Notes under the pieces: generated by a model
What the model was told of the DNA's origin: nothing
The model's database searches: none
The model's input: only the letters and a program-made list of their open reading frames with translations
Program-made: the position numbers and the translations under genes
Source: Lawsonibacter asaccharolyticus
GTDB taxonomy: Bacteria > Bacillota > Clostridia > Oscillospirales > Oscillospiraceae
DNA: 64,000 nt
Assembly (NCBI GenBank): GCA_003112755.1
Contig: BFBT01000001.1
Span: forward strand, 3,224,001-3,288,000
Direction of reading: 5' to 3'
Shown: one piece after another, positions 46,108 to 54,934 of the stretch
How positions within the stretch are numbered: position 1 is the first letter of the stretch
Layout: each line of letters begins with the position of its first letter

Positions 46108-46976
46108 AGCTCATACCCTCCCAGCTTCTGATAGATGATCTGATAAAAGTTCCGTTCCGTCAGCCGGATCAGCCGGGTGGACTGACGGGCACAGGAGATC
46201 TCCACCCGCTCCGTTCCGGTGATGCGCAGAGCCTTGCCCCCGTCCACCGCCAGGTACAGATGCTTCCGGCTCCCCCGGGGGAGCTGGACGGTGACCAGCC
46301 GCTCCGGCGCCAGCACCATGGACCGGGTGGACAGCTGGTGGGCGCACACAGGAGTGACGATGATGTCCCGTGAGGTGGGCTCCACGATGGGCCCGCCCGC
46401 TGACATGGAGTAGGCGGTGGAACCGGTGGGGGTGGAGACGATGACCCCATCCCCCATCAGGTTGGTGACCAGCACCCCGTCCGCCCGGACCTCCATCTCG
46501 GCCACCCGGGCCATGGAGCCCTTGGAGATCACCGCGTCGTTCAGGGCCAGGTCCTCCGAGAGCACCTTCTCCCCCCGGAGCACCCGGACGGAGAGCATCA
46601 TCCGCTCCTCGGTCCGATACTCGCCGGCGGCCAGCAGGGTGAGCAGGCTCAGCTCGCCCCGCTCCAGCTCCGCCATAAAGCCCACGCTCCCCATGTTCAC
46701 CCCCAGGATGGGCACGTCGTGGAGGGTGGCGTCCCGGGCCGCGTGGAGGATGGTCCCGTCTCCGCCGAAGCAGAGCAGCACATCCGCCCGCTTCAGCTCC
46801 TCCTCCATGCTGCCCAGCTTCACCTGCCGGGGCAGATCCAGCCGGTCCCCCTTCCTGGGGGCAAAGGGGAGGCAGAGGGCCGTCTCCGCCCCGGCGTTGT
46901 TCAAGATCCTGCGGGCCTCCAGTGCCACCCGCAGGCCCCTGTCCCGATAGGGGTTGGAACTGAGCAGCACTCTCAC
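46104..46976 (-). CDS. nadK: NAD kinase
   Basis: Phosphorylates NAD to NADP. 290 residues. Conserved LLCFGGDGTILHAAR (GGDG near residue 71), LGVNMGSVGFMAELE, the second NAD site ISKGSMARVAEMEV (NDAVISKG), and DGVIVSTPTGSTAYSMSAGG. GTG start 46976 overlaps the tlyA stop codon by four bases. Part of the dxs-tlyA-nadK-argR-recN cluster. Confidence 0.95.
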   Translation of the reverse strand: MRVLLSSNPYRDRGLRVALEARRILNNAGAETALCLPFAPRKGDRLDLPRQVKLGSMEEELKRADVLLCFGGDGTILHAARDATLHDVPILGVNMGSVGFMAELERGELSLLTLLAAGEYRTEERMMLSVRVLRGEKVLSEDLALNDAVISKGSMARVAEMEVRADGVLVTNLMGDGVIVSTPTGSTAYSMSAGGPIVEPTSRDIIVTPVCAHQLSTRSMVLAPERLVTVQLPRGSRKHLYLAVDGGKALRITGTERVEISCARQSTRLIRLTERNFYQIIYQKLGGYEL

Positions 46977-47791
46977 GGCTGTCCCTCCTTCCCCTGGAGG
47001 GACCGGTGGGACTCCTCCACCAGCTCCCTCAGGTCTCCGGACCAGACCGGGCCCTCCCCCTCGGTCCCCAGCCAGCCCAGGTATTCAATATTGCCCTCCG
47101 GGCCGGTAATGGGTGAAAAGGTGATATCCTTTACAGAAAATCCCGCCTCCCGGGCATGGTCCAGGAAGTGCTCCAGCACCTCCAGATGGACCGCCGGGTC
47201 CCGAACCACCCCTTTTTTGCCCACCTTTTCCCGGCCGGCCTCGAACTGGGGCTTGACCAGGCACACCGCCTGGGCCCCCTCCCGCACCAGGGGGCGCATG
47301 GGGGGCAGGATCAGTCGGAGAGAGATGAAGGCCACGTCCACGGAGAAGAAATCCAGGGGCTCCGGGATCTGCTCCCCGGTGAGGTAGCGGGCGTTGGTCC
47401 GCTCCATGCACACCACTCTGGGGTCGCTGCGCAGCCGCCAGTCCAGCTGGTTGTAGCCGGAGTCTACGGCGTACACCTTCTCCGCGCCCCGCTGGAGCAT
47501 GCAGTCGGTGAAGCCGCCGGTGGAGGAGCCGATGTCGGCACACACCGCCCCCTCCAGACGGATGGGCCAGCGCTCCACCGCCTTCTCCAGCTTCAGTCCC
47601 CCCCGGCTCACATAGGCCAGGGTCCTGCCCCGCACCTCGATGGCACAGCCGGGCCCCACCTGGGTGCCCGCCTTGTCCACCTTCCGCCCATCCACATAGA
47701 CCTGCCCCGCCATGATCATGGCCTGGGCCTTCTGGCGGCTCTCCGCCAGTCCCCGGGCAGTCAGTTCAACATCCAGCCGCTGTTTTGTCAA
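46973..47791 (-). CDS. tlyA: TlyA family rRNA methyltransferase/haemolysin-like protein
   Basis: 272 residues: S4 RNA-binding domain (QRLDVELTARGLAESRQKAQ, then VYVDGRKVDKAG) and an FtsJ-like SAM domain (ADIGSSTGGFTDCMLQRGA near residue 90, VDVAFISLRLILPP, LVKPQFEAGREKVGKKGVV). Mycobacterial TlyA methylates 16S and 23S rRNA ribose 2'-OH; relatives in Clostridia are assumed to act on rRNA. The start is TTG 47791, seven bases after GGAGGTG, both inside the end of dxs (26-base overlap). Confidence 0.92.
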   Translation of the reverse strand: MTKQRLDVELTARGLAESRQKAQAMIMAGQVYVDGRKVDKAGTQVGPGCAIEVRGRTLAYVSRGGLKLEKAVERWPIRLEGAVCADIGSSTGGFTDCMLQRGAEKVYAVDSGYNQLDWRLRSDPRVVCMERTNARYLTGEQIPEPLDFFSVDVAFISLRLILPPMRPLVREGAQAVCLVKPQFEAGREKVGKKGVVRDPAVHLEVLEHFLDHAREAGFSVKDITFSPITGPEGNIEYLGWLGTEGEGPVWSGDLRELVEESHRSLQGKEGQP

Positions 47792-49640
47792 ATCGCAGCA
47801 CCTCCATGGCCCGCTGGGCCAGCCCGGCTCCGTCCAGTTCCAGGAGCCGCTTCAATTCTCCCACGCTGCCGTGGGGGGTAAAGGTATCGCCGGAGCTGCA
47901 CAGCGCCACCCGGGCGCTGATGCCGGCCTGCTCCAGCGCGCAGGCGAGCCGCTCTCCCACGCTGCCGGCGGAGACGCTGTCCTCCGCCACCAGCAGGGCG
48001 CCCGTCCGGCGCACAGAGTCCAGCACCGGAGCGGCATCCAGCGGTGTAATGATGTTCAGCTTTACAACTTCCGCCTCTACGCCCCGCTCCTCCAGCAGCC
48101 GGGCCGCCTGGAGCACATCGTTGATCTCCACCCCGTAGGACACCAGCGTGATGTGGGACCCCCGTCGCAGGACGGCCGCCGGGGCCCGGCCGCTGTCCTC
48201 CCGGTACTCCCCCTCGCCGCCCCGGGGATAGCGCACCGCCGCCGGCCCGTCCCAGTGCAGGACCGCCTCCTCCAGCATCGCCTTCAGCTCGGCAAAATTG
48301 GCGGGGGCATAGACCCGCATCCCAGGGACGCTGTTGAGATAGGACACGTCAAAGACCCCCTGGTGGGTCTCGCCATCCTCCCCAACCAGCCCGGCCCGGT
48401 CCACTGCCAGCACCACATGCAGCCGGTCCAGAGCCACGTCGTGGAGCAGCATGTCATAGGCCCGCTGGAGGAAGGTGGAATAGACCGCCACCACCGGGAC
48501 CGTCCCCTGCTTGGCCATGCCGGCGGCCATGGACACCGCGCAGCCTTCGGCAATGCCCACATCGAAAAAGCGGTCCGGGAACTGGAGGGCAAAGTAATCC
48601 AGCCCAGTCCCAGTCTGCATAGCCGCCGTGACGGCGCAGACCCGCGGGTCCTCCCGGGCCAGCCGGGCCACCTCCCGCCCAAACACGGAGGAGAAGCTGG
48701 CCCGCCCCTGCTTCAGGGGCTCCCCTGTCTCGGGATCAAAGGGGGACACGCCGTGGTAGGCGTCGGGATTCTCCTCAGCAGGTGTGAAGTCTTTTCCCTT
48801 TATGGTCCTGACATGGAGCAGGACCGGCTCCTTCAGGTCCCGGGCGTAGCGGAGGATCTCCGTCAGCTCCCGCAGGTCGTGGCCGTTCACCGGCCCCAGA
48901 TAGGTGAAGCCCATATTCTCAAACAGGCTGCTGGGGAGCAGGCTCTCCTTCACCGCTTTCTTCAGCCGGTGGGTCACCCGGTAGATCTTCCGCCCGAACC
49001 AGGTGGCGTTCATCACCTTCCGGTAGTACTTCTTGAAGGTGAGGTACTGGGGCTTCAGGCGCTGGCGGGCCAGGTGCTCCGCCACGCCGCCCACGTTCTT
49101 GGTGATGGACATGCCGTTGTCGTTGAGGATGACCAGCAGCTGGCCCCTGCTCTGCCCCGCGGTGGACAGGCCCTCATAGGCCAGTCCGCCGGTGAGCGCT
49201 CCGTCTCCGATGAGAGCCAGCACCCGGTAGTCCTCCCCCAGCATGTCCCTGGCCCGGGCCATCCCCACCGCCACCGCCACCGAGTTGGAGGCGTGTCCGG
49301 CGATGAATGCGTCATGGACGCTCTCAGATGGCTTGGGGAAGCCGGCGATCCCGCCGAGCTGCCGGATGGTGGACATCTGCTCCCGCCGGCCTGTGAGCAT
49401 CTTGTGTGGGTAGCTCTGATGGCCCACGTCAAAGACCAGCCGGTCCCGGCTGGTGTCGAACACCCGGTGGATGGCCACGGTGAGCTCCACCACCCCCAGG
49501 TTGGAGGACAGATGCCCTCCGGTCCGGGCTACGTCCCGGATCAGCTCCTGCCGGAGCTGGCCGCACAGCTCCCGGGCCTCCTGGTCCCCCATCCCCGCCA
49601 GGATGGGGCCATATGAGGTTGTTTTGTCTCTCTTATCCAA
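47766..49640 (-). CDS. dxs: 1-deoxy-D-xylulose-5-phosphate synthase
   Basis: Thiamine enzyme making DXP from pyruvate and glyceraldehyde-3-P, the first step of the MEP isoprenoid pathway. 624 residues. TPP motif IGDGALTGGLAYEGLSTAG with ILNDNGMSI, the GHQSYPHKMLTGR loop, HVRTIKGKDFTPAE, and transketolase segment DRAGLVGEDGETHQG. The start is TTG 49640 behind GAGGGA; no better codon is upstream. Co-transcribed with the prenyl synthase ispA, which uses the pathway's products. Confidence 0.95.
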   Translation of the reverse strand: MDKRDKTTSYGPILAGMGDQEARELCGQLRQELIRDVARTGGHLSSNLGVVELTVAIHRVFDTSRDRLVFDVGHQSYPHKMLTGRREQMSTIRQLGGIAGFPKPSESVHDAFIAGHASNSVAVAVGMARARDMLGEDYRVLALIGDGALTGGLAYEGLSTAGQSRGQLLVILNDNGMSITKNVGGVAEHLARQRLKPQYLTFKKYYRKVMNATWFGRKIYRVTHRLKKAVKESLLPSSLFENMGFTYLGPVNGHDLRELTEILRYARDLKEPVLLHVRTIKGKDFTPAEENPDAYHGVSPFDPETGEPLKQGRASFSSVFGREVARLAREDPRVCAVTAAMQTGTGLDYFALQFPDRFFDVGIAEGCAVSMAAGMAKQGTVPVVAVYSTFLQRAYDMLLHDVALDRLHVVLAVDRAGLVGEDGETHQGVFDVSYLNSVPGMRVYAPANFAELKAMLEEAVLHWDGPAAVRYPRGGEGEYREDSGRAPAAVLRRGSHITLVSYGVEINDVLQAARLLEERGVEAEVVKLNIITPLDAAPVLDSVRRTGALLVAEDSVSAGSVGERLACALEQAGISARVALCSSGDTFTPHGSVGELKRLLELDGAGLAQRAMEVLRFDKTAAGC

Positions 49641-49691
49641 AAAAATCCCTCACAGCTTCCTGGGCGGCGCCGCAGCGCCTCCCCTCCCGGT

Positions 49692-50156
49692 TTACCAGAT
49701 CATGGGGCCGGTGATGCCAATGGCCGTGCCCAGCAGAGCCCCCATCAGCACCTGGGGGAGCGTGTGGCCCAGGTGCTCATTCAGCTTCTTTTTGGGCTTG
49801 AGCTCCTCCGGCATCTCCTTCCAGTGGGCCATCACATAGTTGAGCACCTTGGCCTGCTCCCCAGCGGCCCGGCGCACATTGCAGGCGTCGTACATCACCA
49901 CCAGGGCCACCACCGCCGCCAGGGAGAACAGGGGCGCCTGCCAGCCGTAGATCTGCCCGATGGACGCCGTAGCCGCGCAGATGAAGGAGGAGTGGGAGCT
50001 GGGCATGTCGCCGCTGCCTACCATCCGTTTCAGGTCCAAGTTCCGGTTCACGACCAGATTGGCCACTGTCTTGATCAGCTGGGCCAGGAACCACGCCAGG
50101 ATGGACAGATCCAGCACCAGATTCCCCGTTAAAAAACCGGTACGCCCCTCAAACAT
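49692..50156 (-). CDS. Divergent PAP2 family membrane protein (YuiD-like)
   Basis: 154 residues with three or four spans. Conserved for the divergent PAP2 branch: LSILAWFLAQLIKTVANLVV, GSGDMPSSHSSFICA (the catalytic-type SGDMPSSHSS), MYDACNVRRAAGEQAKVLN, and EHLGHTLPQVLMGALLGT (second His motif). Likely a membrane phosphatase; placed between the prenyl synthase and dxs it may act on prenyl (di)phosphates, an inference from context. Confidence 0.88.
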   Translation of the reverse strand: MFEGRTGFLTGNLVLDLSILAWFLAQLIKTVANLVVNRNLDLKRMVGSGDMPSSHSSFICAATASIGQIYGWQAPLFSLAAVVALVVMYDACNVRRAAGEQAKVLNYVMAHWKEMPEELKPKKKLNEHLGHTLPQVLMGALLGTAIGITGPMIW

Positions 50157-50187
50157 TTGCCTTCACTCCCTTCTGTCCCGTCTGTTT

Positions 50188-51072
50188 TCACTTCCGCCGG
50201 GAGGCCAGCTCCCGGGCCAGCCAGATGAGGAAGTCCGGCTGCGGGAATCCGTTCAGTGCGGACACTGCCTCCTCCGTCAGCTGCTCCACCAGCGCGCCGC
50301 TCCCCTCCAGTCCCAGGGCCGTGACGAAGGTGCTCTTCTCTCTGGAGCGGTCCGAGCCCACCGGCTTGCCAAACTCCTCGGTGGTGCCCGTCACGTCCAG
50401 CATGTCGTCCCGGATCTGGAAGGCCCGGCCCAGCTTCTGAGCATAGCGGGCCACGGCCCGCCGCTGCTCCGGGCTCCCCCCCGCGGCAATACACCCCAGC
50501 TCCGCCGCGGCGGAGATTAGGGCGCCGGTCTTCAGGCTCTGGAGCAGCTCCAGCTCACTCAGGGACAGGCTCCGCCCCTCCCCCGCCATATCCAGCACCT
50601 GTCCCCCCACCATGCCGGAGGGACCGGCCGCCCGGGAGAGGCAGTCCACCCCCTCTGCCATCTGCTCCGGGGAGAGCAGATCCCGCCGGGCAGTCAGCAT
50701 CTGAAAGGCCGCGGTGAGCAGGCCGTCCCCGGCCAGCACCGCGGTGGCCTCCCCATACACCCTGTGGTTGGTGGGGCGCCCCCGGCGCAGGTCGTCGTCG
50801 TCCATGCAGGGCAGGTCGTCATGGATCAGGGAGTAGGTATGCACCATCTCCACCCCGCAGGCAAAGGGCAGGGCCCGCTCCGGGTCGCCGCCGCACAGGC
50901 GGCAGCACTCCAGGGTCAGCACGGGCCGGACCCGCTTTCCCCCCGCCATCAGGCTGTACTCCATGGCCTCCTGGAGGTCCGCGTACCGGTCGTCCTCCCG
51001 GAATATGGCCCCCAGGGCCTCCTCGATCCGCTTCTGGTCGCCGGCCAGCCGGCGCTCAAATTCCAGGCTCAT
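50188..51072 (-). CDS. ispA: Polyprenyl (geranyl/farnesyl) diphosphate synthase
   Basis: 294 residues; head-to-tail prenyl condensation from IPP and DMAPP. First Asp-rich motif LIHDDLPCMDDDDLRRGRPT, second FQIRDDMLDVTGTTEEFGK, and SLMAGGKRVRPVLTLECC at the IPP site. Chain length is predicted to be C15. ATG 51072 follows GGAGGAGAACTGTGAT. It begins one base from the end of xseB. Confidence 0.94.
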   Translation of the reverse strand: MSLEFERRLAGDQKRIEEALGAIFREDDRYADLQEAMEYSLMAGGKRVRPVLTLECCRLCGGDPERALPFACGVEMVHTYSLIHDDLPCMDDDDLRRGRPTNHRVYGEATAVLAGDGLLTAAFQMLTARRDLLSPEQMAEGVDCLSRAAGPSGMVGGQVLDMAGEGRSLSLSELELLQSLKTGALISAAAELGCIAAGGSPEQRRAVARYAQKLGRAFQIRDDMLDVTGTTEEFGKPVGSDRSREKSTFVTALGLEGSGALVEQLTEEAVSALNGFPQPDFLIWLARELASRRK

Positions 51073-51073
51073 A

Positions 51074-51307
51074 TCACAGTTCTCCTCCAAAGGGCTCCTC
51101 CCGGGGCTGTCCGTCCTCCCCTGCGGTGAGCAGGGTCACCTTCTGCTCCGCCTGATCCAGGCGCTTGGTGCACTCCCGCATCAGCTTCGCCCCCTCTTCA
51201 AAGAGCGCCATGGCCTCATCCAGCGGGGCGTCCCCCCGCTCCAGCAGGCCCACGATCTCCTCCAGCCGGGCCATGGACTGCTCAAAATCCAGCTTTTTTC
51301 CCGCCAT
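51074..51307 (-). CDS. xseB: Exodeoxyribonuclease VII small subunit
   Basis: 77 residues: FEQSMARLEEIVGLLERGDA, then LDEAMALFEEGAKLMRECTK, the standard XseB helical hairpin. Forms the stalk of ExoVII that degrades single-stranded DNA in mismatch and recombination repair. ATG 51307 overlaps the xseA stop (ATGA). Length and position are normal. Confidence 0.94.
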   Translation of the reverse strand: MAGKKLDFEQSMARLEEIVGLLERGDAPLDEAMALFEEGAKLMRECTKRLDQAEQKVTLLTAGEDGQPREEPFGGEL

Positions 51308-52515
51308 CACAGGCACTTCCTTTCCTCCACCCGGCACGCCAGGCTGCCGTCCGACAGGCGCAGCTCCAGCCGCTCTCCCGGGGCCGCATCCTTGACAGAG
51401 GCGATCAATGTTCCATTCTCATTTCGGGCGATGGAGTAGCCCCGGCCCAGCACCTTCAGCGGGCTCATGGCGTCCAGCGCCGCGCTGTCCCGGGCCAGGC
51501 GCTCCCGCGCCCGGGACAGGATCTGTCCGGCTCCGTGTCCCAGCCGCTGTCCCTGGTAGTCCAGCAGCAGCCTCCGGTCCCGGAAATAGGCCCCCGGGTC
51601 GGTGAGCATCCGGCTGCGGCCCAGCCGCTCCAGATCCTTCCTGCGCCGGGCCAGCAGGCTGCCGGTCCCCTTCTCCAGCCGCTTGGCCAGCCCGTCCAGC
51701 CAGGCGTACAGCTCATTCTGGTCGGGCACCGCCAGCTCCGCCCCGTTGGAGGGGGTGGCCGCCCGCAGGTCGGCCACAAAATCAGCGATGGTCACGTCGG
51801 GCTCATGGCCTACGGCGGAGATCACCGGGATCTGGGAGCGGTAGATGGCCCGGGCCACGCACTCCTCGTTAAAGGCCCACAGGTCCTCCATGGAGCCGCC
51901 CCCCCGGCCGGTGATGATCAGGTCGGCGGCTTGATGGAGGTTGGCCCAGTCCAGGGCGGCGGCGATCTCCTCCGCCGCCCCCTCCCCCTGCACCCGCACC
52001 GGCAGGACGCGCACCTGGGCCAGGGGGTATCTGGCCCCCAGGATGCGCAGCATGTCCCGCACCGCCGCCCCTGCCGGAGAGGTGATCAGGGCGATGCGCC
52101 GGGGATAGGCGGGCAGAGGCCGTTTGTGGGCCTGGTCGAACAGGCCCTCCCGCAGCAGCTTCTCCTTCAGCTGCTCAAAGGCTACGTGCAGGTCCCCCGC
52201 TCCCTCCGGGGTCAGGCGGACGCAGTACAGCTGATACTGCCCGTCCCGTGGGAACACGGTGATCCGCCCGGCGGCGATGACCTGCATCCCGTTCTCCGGG
52301 CGGAAGCGCAGGGAGGCGGCGTCCCCCCGGAACATGACGCACCGCAGTGCCCCCTGGCTGTCCTTCAGCGTAAAATAGTGGTGCCCGGAGGGATACATCT
52401 TATAGTTGGACAGCTCCCCCCGCACCAGCAGGCCGGAGAGGAGCCGGTCCCGGTCCATCCAGCTCTTGATATAGCCGCTTACCTGGGAGGGACTGAGGAT
52501 GGTCTCTTCTCTCAT
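51307..52515 (-). CDS. xseA: Exodeoxyribonuclease VII large subunit
   Basis: 402 residues: N-terminal OB fold (LSPSQVSGYIKSWMDRDRLL, VRGELSNYKMYPSGHHYFTL), catalytic middle with IALITSPAGAAVRDMLRIL, ADLIITGRGGGSMEDLWAFN, AIYRSQIPVISAVGHEPDVT, TIADFVADLRAATPSNGAEL, and a coiled-coil end before VLGRGYSIARNENG. Catalytic subunit of ExoVII. ATG 52515 overlaps the upstream stop (ATGA). Confidence 0.95.
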   Translation of the reverse strand: MREETILSPSQVSGYIKSWMDRDRLLSGLLVRGELSNYKMYPSGHHYFTLKDSQGALRCVMFRGDAASLRFRPENGMQVIAAGRITVFPRDGQYQLYCVRLTPEGAGDLHVAFEQLKEKLLREGLFDQAHKRPLPAYPRRIALITSPAGAAVRDMLRILGARYPLAQVRVLPVRVQGEGAAEEIAAALDWANLHQAADLIITGRGGGSMEDLWAFNEECVARAIYRSQIPVISAVGHEPDVTIADFVADLRAATPSNGAELAVPDQNELYAWLDGLAKRLEKGTGSLLARRRKDLERLGRSRMLTDPGAYFRDRRLLLDYQGQRLGHGAGQILSRARERLARDSAALDAMSPLKVLGRGYSIARNENGTLIASVKDAAPGERLELRLSDGSLACRVEERKCL

Positions 52516-53450
52516 GCCAGCTCCCCTCCCTCCAGGGCCCGTCGGGTCAGGATGGCCACCCCCATGGCGTTGTCCGTGGAGTAGCAGGGCTGGGCGAACA
52601 GGGCGCCGCAGCTCCTCTCCATGGCGGCCCGCAGCTGTCGGTTGGAGGCCACACCGCCGGAGCACAGCACCGGCAGGCCGGGGCAGCGGCGCTGGGCCTC
52701 CTGGGTGGCCCGGAGGACCACGCTGCACACCGTGTCCAGGGTGAAGCGGGCCACGTTGGCCGGGGCCTCTCCCTCCGTCAGCAGTCTCTTCACCTGATTC
52801 TCCATCCCGGACAGGGAGAACGTGAGGTCCTTCAGCTTCACGCGGTACTCCATACAGGCATCCGCCTGAGGATAGAGCTCGTCCAGCGCTTTGCCAGCTG
52901 GGAACTGAAGCCCCAGCAGGACGCCGGTGCGGTCGATGAGCTGGCCAGCGGAGATGTCGCTGGTCCCGCCCAGCTTCTCCGCCGCCACATTGGTCCCCTG
53001 GGGCCGGACCAGCAGCAGCTCGGTGGTGCCGCCGGACAGGTGCCAGGCCAGGAAGGGACCGTCCAGCAGGTCCGTCCGCCCGGCGGACCAGGCCGCCGCC
53101 GCCAGGTGCCCCTGCTGGTGGGAGCAGGCAAAAAACGGCACCCCAAGGGCGGCGGCCAGCGCCCTTCCCTGGGACTCCCCCGCCAGGAAGCAGGGCATGT
53201 AGGAGCCCTCCACAGCCCGGGGCCGGGTGCTGGCCCCCACTGCCTTCAGGTCCCGGAGCAGTCCGCGGCCCTCCAGCTCCTCCAGCAGCGCCGGGAGCTG
53301 CTTCACATGCTGGAACAGGGCGTCGCTCTGCCGCAGTCCCAGCTCTCCGGGCCGCACCGCCAGCAGGCGGCCGGCGTTGCAGCCATCCGCCCCGTCAAAG
53401 ACGGCTGCGGAGGTGGTATAGTTGCTGGTATCCAGTCCCAGAACCGGCAT
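52512..53450 (-). CDS. TsaD/Kae1-like (M22) paralogue
   Basis: 312 residues of the Kae1/TsaD ASKHA family but with differences from TsaD. Has LGLDTSNYTTSAAVFDG at the N-terminus (TsaD usually has ILGIETSCDETA), the metal-binding HxxxH motif as ACSHQQGHLAAA, LAWHLSGGTTELLLV, and DNAMGVAIL near the end. In Clostridia a second M22 gene of this kind lies next to xseA and nusB; its substrate is not established. The start is ATG 53450, six bases after GGAGGA. It could be mis-annotated as the tRNA t6A enzyme. Confidence 0.85.
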   Translation of the reverse strand: MPVLGLDTSNYTTSAAVFDGADGCNAGRLLAVRPGELGLRQSDALFQHVKQLPALLEELEGRGLLRDLKAVGASTRPRAVEGSYMPCFLAGESQGRALAAALGVPFFACSHQQGHLAAAAWSAGRTDLLDGPFLAWHLSGGTTELLLVRPQGTNVAAEKLGGTSDISAGQLIDRTGVLLGLQFPAGKALDELYPQADACMEYRVKLKDLTFSLSGMENQVKRLLTEGEAPANVARFTLDTVCSVVLRATQEAQRRCPGLPVLCSGGVASNRQLRAAMERSCGALFAQPCYSTDNAMGVAILTRRALEGGELA

Positions 53451-53452
53451 GG

Positions 53453-53962
53453 TCATTCCTCCGGCTCCTCCGGCCCCGCCGCTTCCTCCTCCTTCTTTTC
53501 CGGCTTGGGGGCGGAATCGGCAAACTCTGCCCGGACAAAGGAGCCCAGGATGCCGTTGATAAAGGAGACCACCTCGGCCGGCTCATAGTTCTTGGCGATC
53601 TCCACCGCCTCGTTGATGGCGGCGGAGTTGGGGATCGCCGGCATATACAGCACCTCATACATGGCGGTGCGCATCACCGCAGCCGCCATGCGGGGGATGC
53701 GGGCAAAGCTCCAGCCCACGGAATAGCGGGAGATGTAGTCATCCAGCTCCGGCCCGTGGACATAGACTCCCTGTACCAGATCCCGGATGTACTGCCGCTG
53801 CTTCTCGTTGGGAAACTGGGCGTAGAGGGGCTCCTCCTCCCCCAGCTGTGCGAACCGCTCCCGGGTCATCTCGTGCTCCAGCAGCTCCTCCGCGCTGCGG
53901 CTGCCAAAGCCCAGTTCATAGATCATATGCACCGCGACCTCACGGGCGTTGCTTCTCGTCAT
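53453..53962 (-). CDS. nusB: Transcription antitermination factor NusB
   Basis: 169 residues. NusB all-helical fold: TRSNAREVAVHMIYELGFGS, FVRAEF preceded by AINEAVEIAKNYEPAEVVSF and INGILG. Works with NusE/S10 in ribosomal RNA antitermination. ATG 53962 is nine bases after GGAGGGATC. The C-terminal ~15 residues are Glu/Lys/Pro-rich (KPEKKEEEAAGPEEPEE), beyond the family core. First gene of the operon. Confidence 0.92.
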   Translation of the reverse strand: MTRSNAREVAVHMIYELGFGSRSAEELLEHEMTRERFAQLGEEEPLYAQFPNEKQRQYIRDLVQGVYVHGPELDDYISRYSVGWSFARIPRMAAAVMRTAMYEVLYMPAIPNSAAINEAVEIAKNYEPAEVVSFINGILGSFVRAEFADSAPKPEKKEEEAAGPEEPEE

Positions 53963-54049
53963 TGTGTGATCCCTCCGTCACTTGGGCCCTCTGTCCCAAT
54001 CTTTCTCTCTGGCCCGCGTCTCCGGGGCTCCGACTTTTCATCCAGATCC

Positions 54050-54078
54050 ATTATATACATGTATATACAAAAAGAAAA
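54050..54078 (-). promoter_or_regulatory. Putative nusB promoter with overlapping palindrome
   Basis: Minus strand TTTTCT (54073-54078), 17 bases, TATAAT (54050-54055). A perfect 16-base palindrome TATATACATGTATATA (54052-54067) covers the -10 and spacer. The -35 is weak; the palindrome may bind a regulator or be coincidental AT-richness. Confidence 0.45.
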
Positions 54079-54130
54079 CCCTAAAATATGTTTTACGGGA
54101 TTTTTCTCCCGGGTTCCGGGGCGCTGCGCC

Positions 54131-54673
54131 TCACGGCGTCTTCTCCCGCTCCTCCGGGACGCTGAGCAGCTGGACCAGCTGGTGGTAGAGCTGCTCCGGC
54201 GCCTGTTTGAAGCGGGCGGCCGCCCGCTCCCCCTGTCCCGCCGCGGGCATCAGCAGGCTCAGCTCCAGCAGGGGGCCGCTGTCGTCCGCCAGCCGCAGTC
54301 GCACCGTGCACGTCCCGTCCGGGTTTGGGAGCACCTCCCCCTGCACCTGCTGCTCCCGCATCAGGGTCTCATTCACCCGCACCAGATTGTCGTCGCACCG
54401 GCGGCGCACCGAGTATGGCAGGCTGCTCTCACAGATCTCGCTGTTGCGCCGCCCCTTCTCCGTGATGGCGTAGCGCTCCCCCTCCCGGCTCAGGTGCTCT
54501 GTCTCCACCAGATGCTCCACCGCCTGCGTCAGGGAGAAATAGTCCACCCCGGCGTCGCACAGTGCCAGCTCCAGAAGCTGAAGGAACGTGATCGGCGCCG
54601 CAATGCGGGCCATAATATACAGAACCAGCAGCTTCAGATCCATCTCATCCTGAATAAATCCCATCCGGGCCAT
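54131..54673 (-). CDS. DUF4364 family protein
   Basis: 180 residues from ATG 54673, seven bases after GAGGTG. Conserved blocks: ARMGFIQDEMDLKLLVLYIM, ITFLQLLELALCDAGVDYFS, EHLSREGERYAITEKGRRNS. Winged-helix-like N-terminal half and a mixed C-terminal domain; DUF4364 proteins are conserved in Clostridia and thought to be regulators, but no target is known. Transcribed from the promoter at 54775-54803 toward the nusB operon. Confidence 0.85.
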   Translation of the reverse strand: MARMGFIQDEMDLKLLVLYIMARIAAPITFLQLLELALCDAGVDYFSLTQAVEHLVETEHLSREGERYAITEKGRRNSEICESSLPYSVRRRCDDNLVRVNETLMREQQVQGEVLPNPDGTCTVRLRLADDSGPLLELSLLMPAAGQGERAAARFKQAPEQLYHQLVQLLSVPEEREKTP

Positions 54674-54774
54674 CCAAGCACACCTCTCTCTTCTTGCCCC
54701 GGCCCTGGCGGGCCGGCGGCGTCCCGGACACCGCTCCACCTTTGGTGGGAACGTGCCCATGGTCTTTCTATTTT

Positions 54775-54803
54775 ATTATAGAACAAAACGTGCGAAAGGA
54801 CAA
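54775..54803 (-). promoter_or_regulatory. DUF4364 gene promoter
   Basis: Minus strand TTGTCC (54798-54803), 17 bases, TATAAT (54775-54780). Confidence 0.7.
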
Positions 54804-54827
54804 CCCCGCATTTCCGGCTCCTCTGGC

Positions 54828-54854
54828 ACCATCCCGCCTGTCGGTCATAGTATG
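54828..54854 (+). promoter_or_regulatory. Possible mother-cell sporulation promoter
   Basis: AC at 54828-54829, 16 bases, then CATAGTATG at 54846-54854, resembling a sigma-K (AC/CATAnnnTA) or sigma-E promoter with one or two mismatches, 80 bases before the interrupted gene. No good sigma-A promoter is seen there. Confidence 0.25.
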
Positions 54855-54934
54855 GTATGGAAGCCCTTCACTTCCGGCGGGCCCGGCACCCCCGTGCCCG
54901 TCCACTCCACTCAATCTGACGAGGAGGTATCCAT

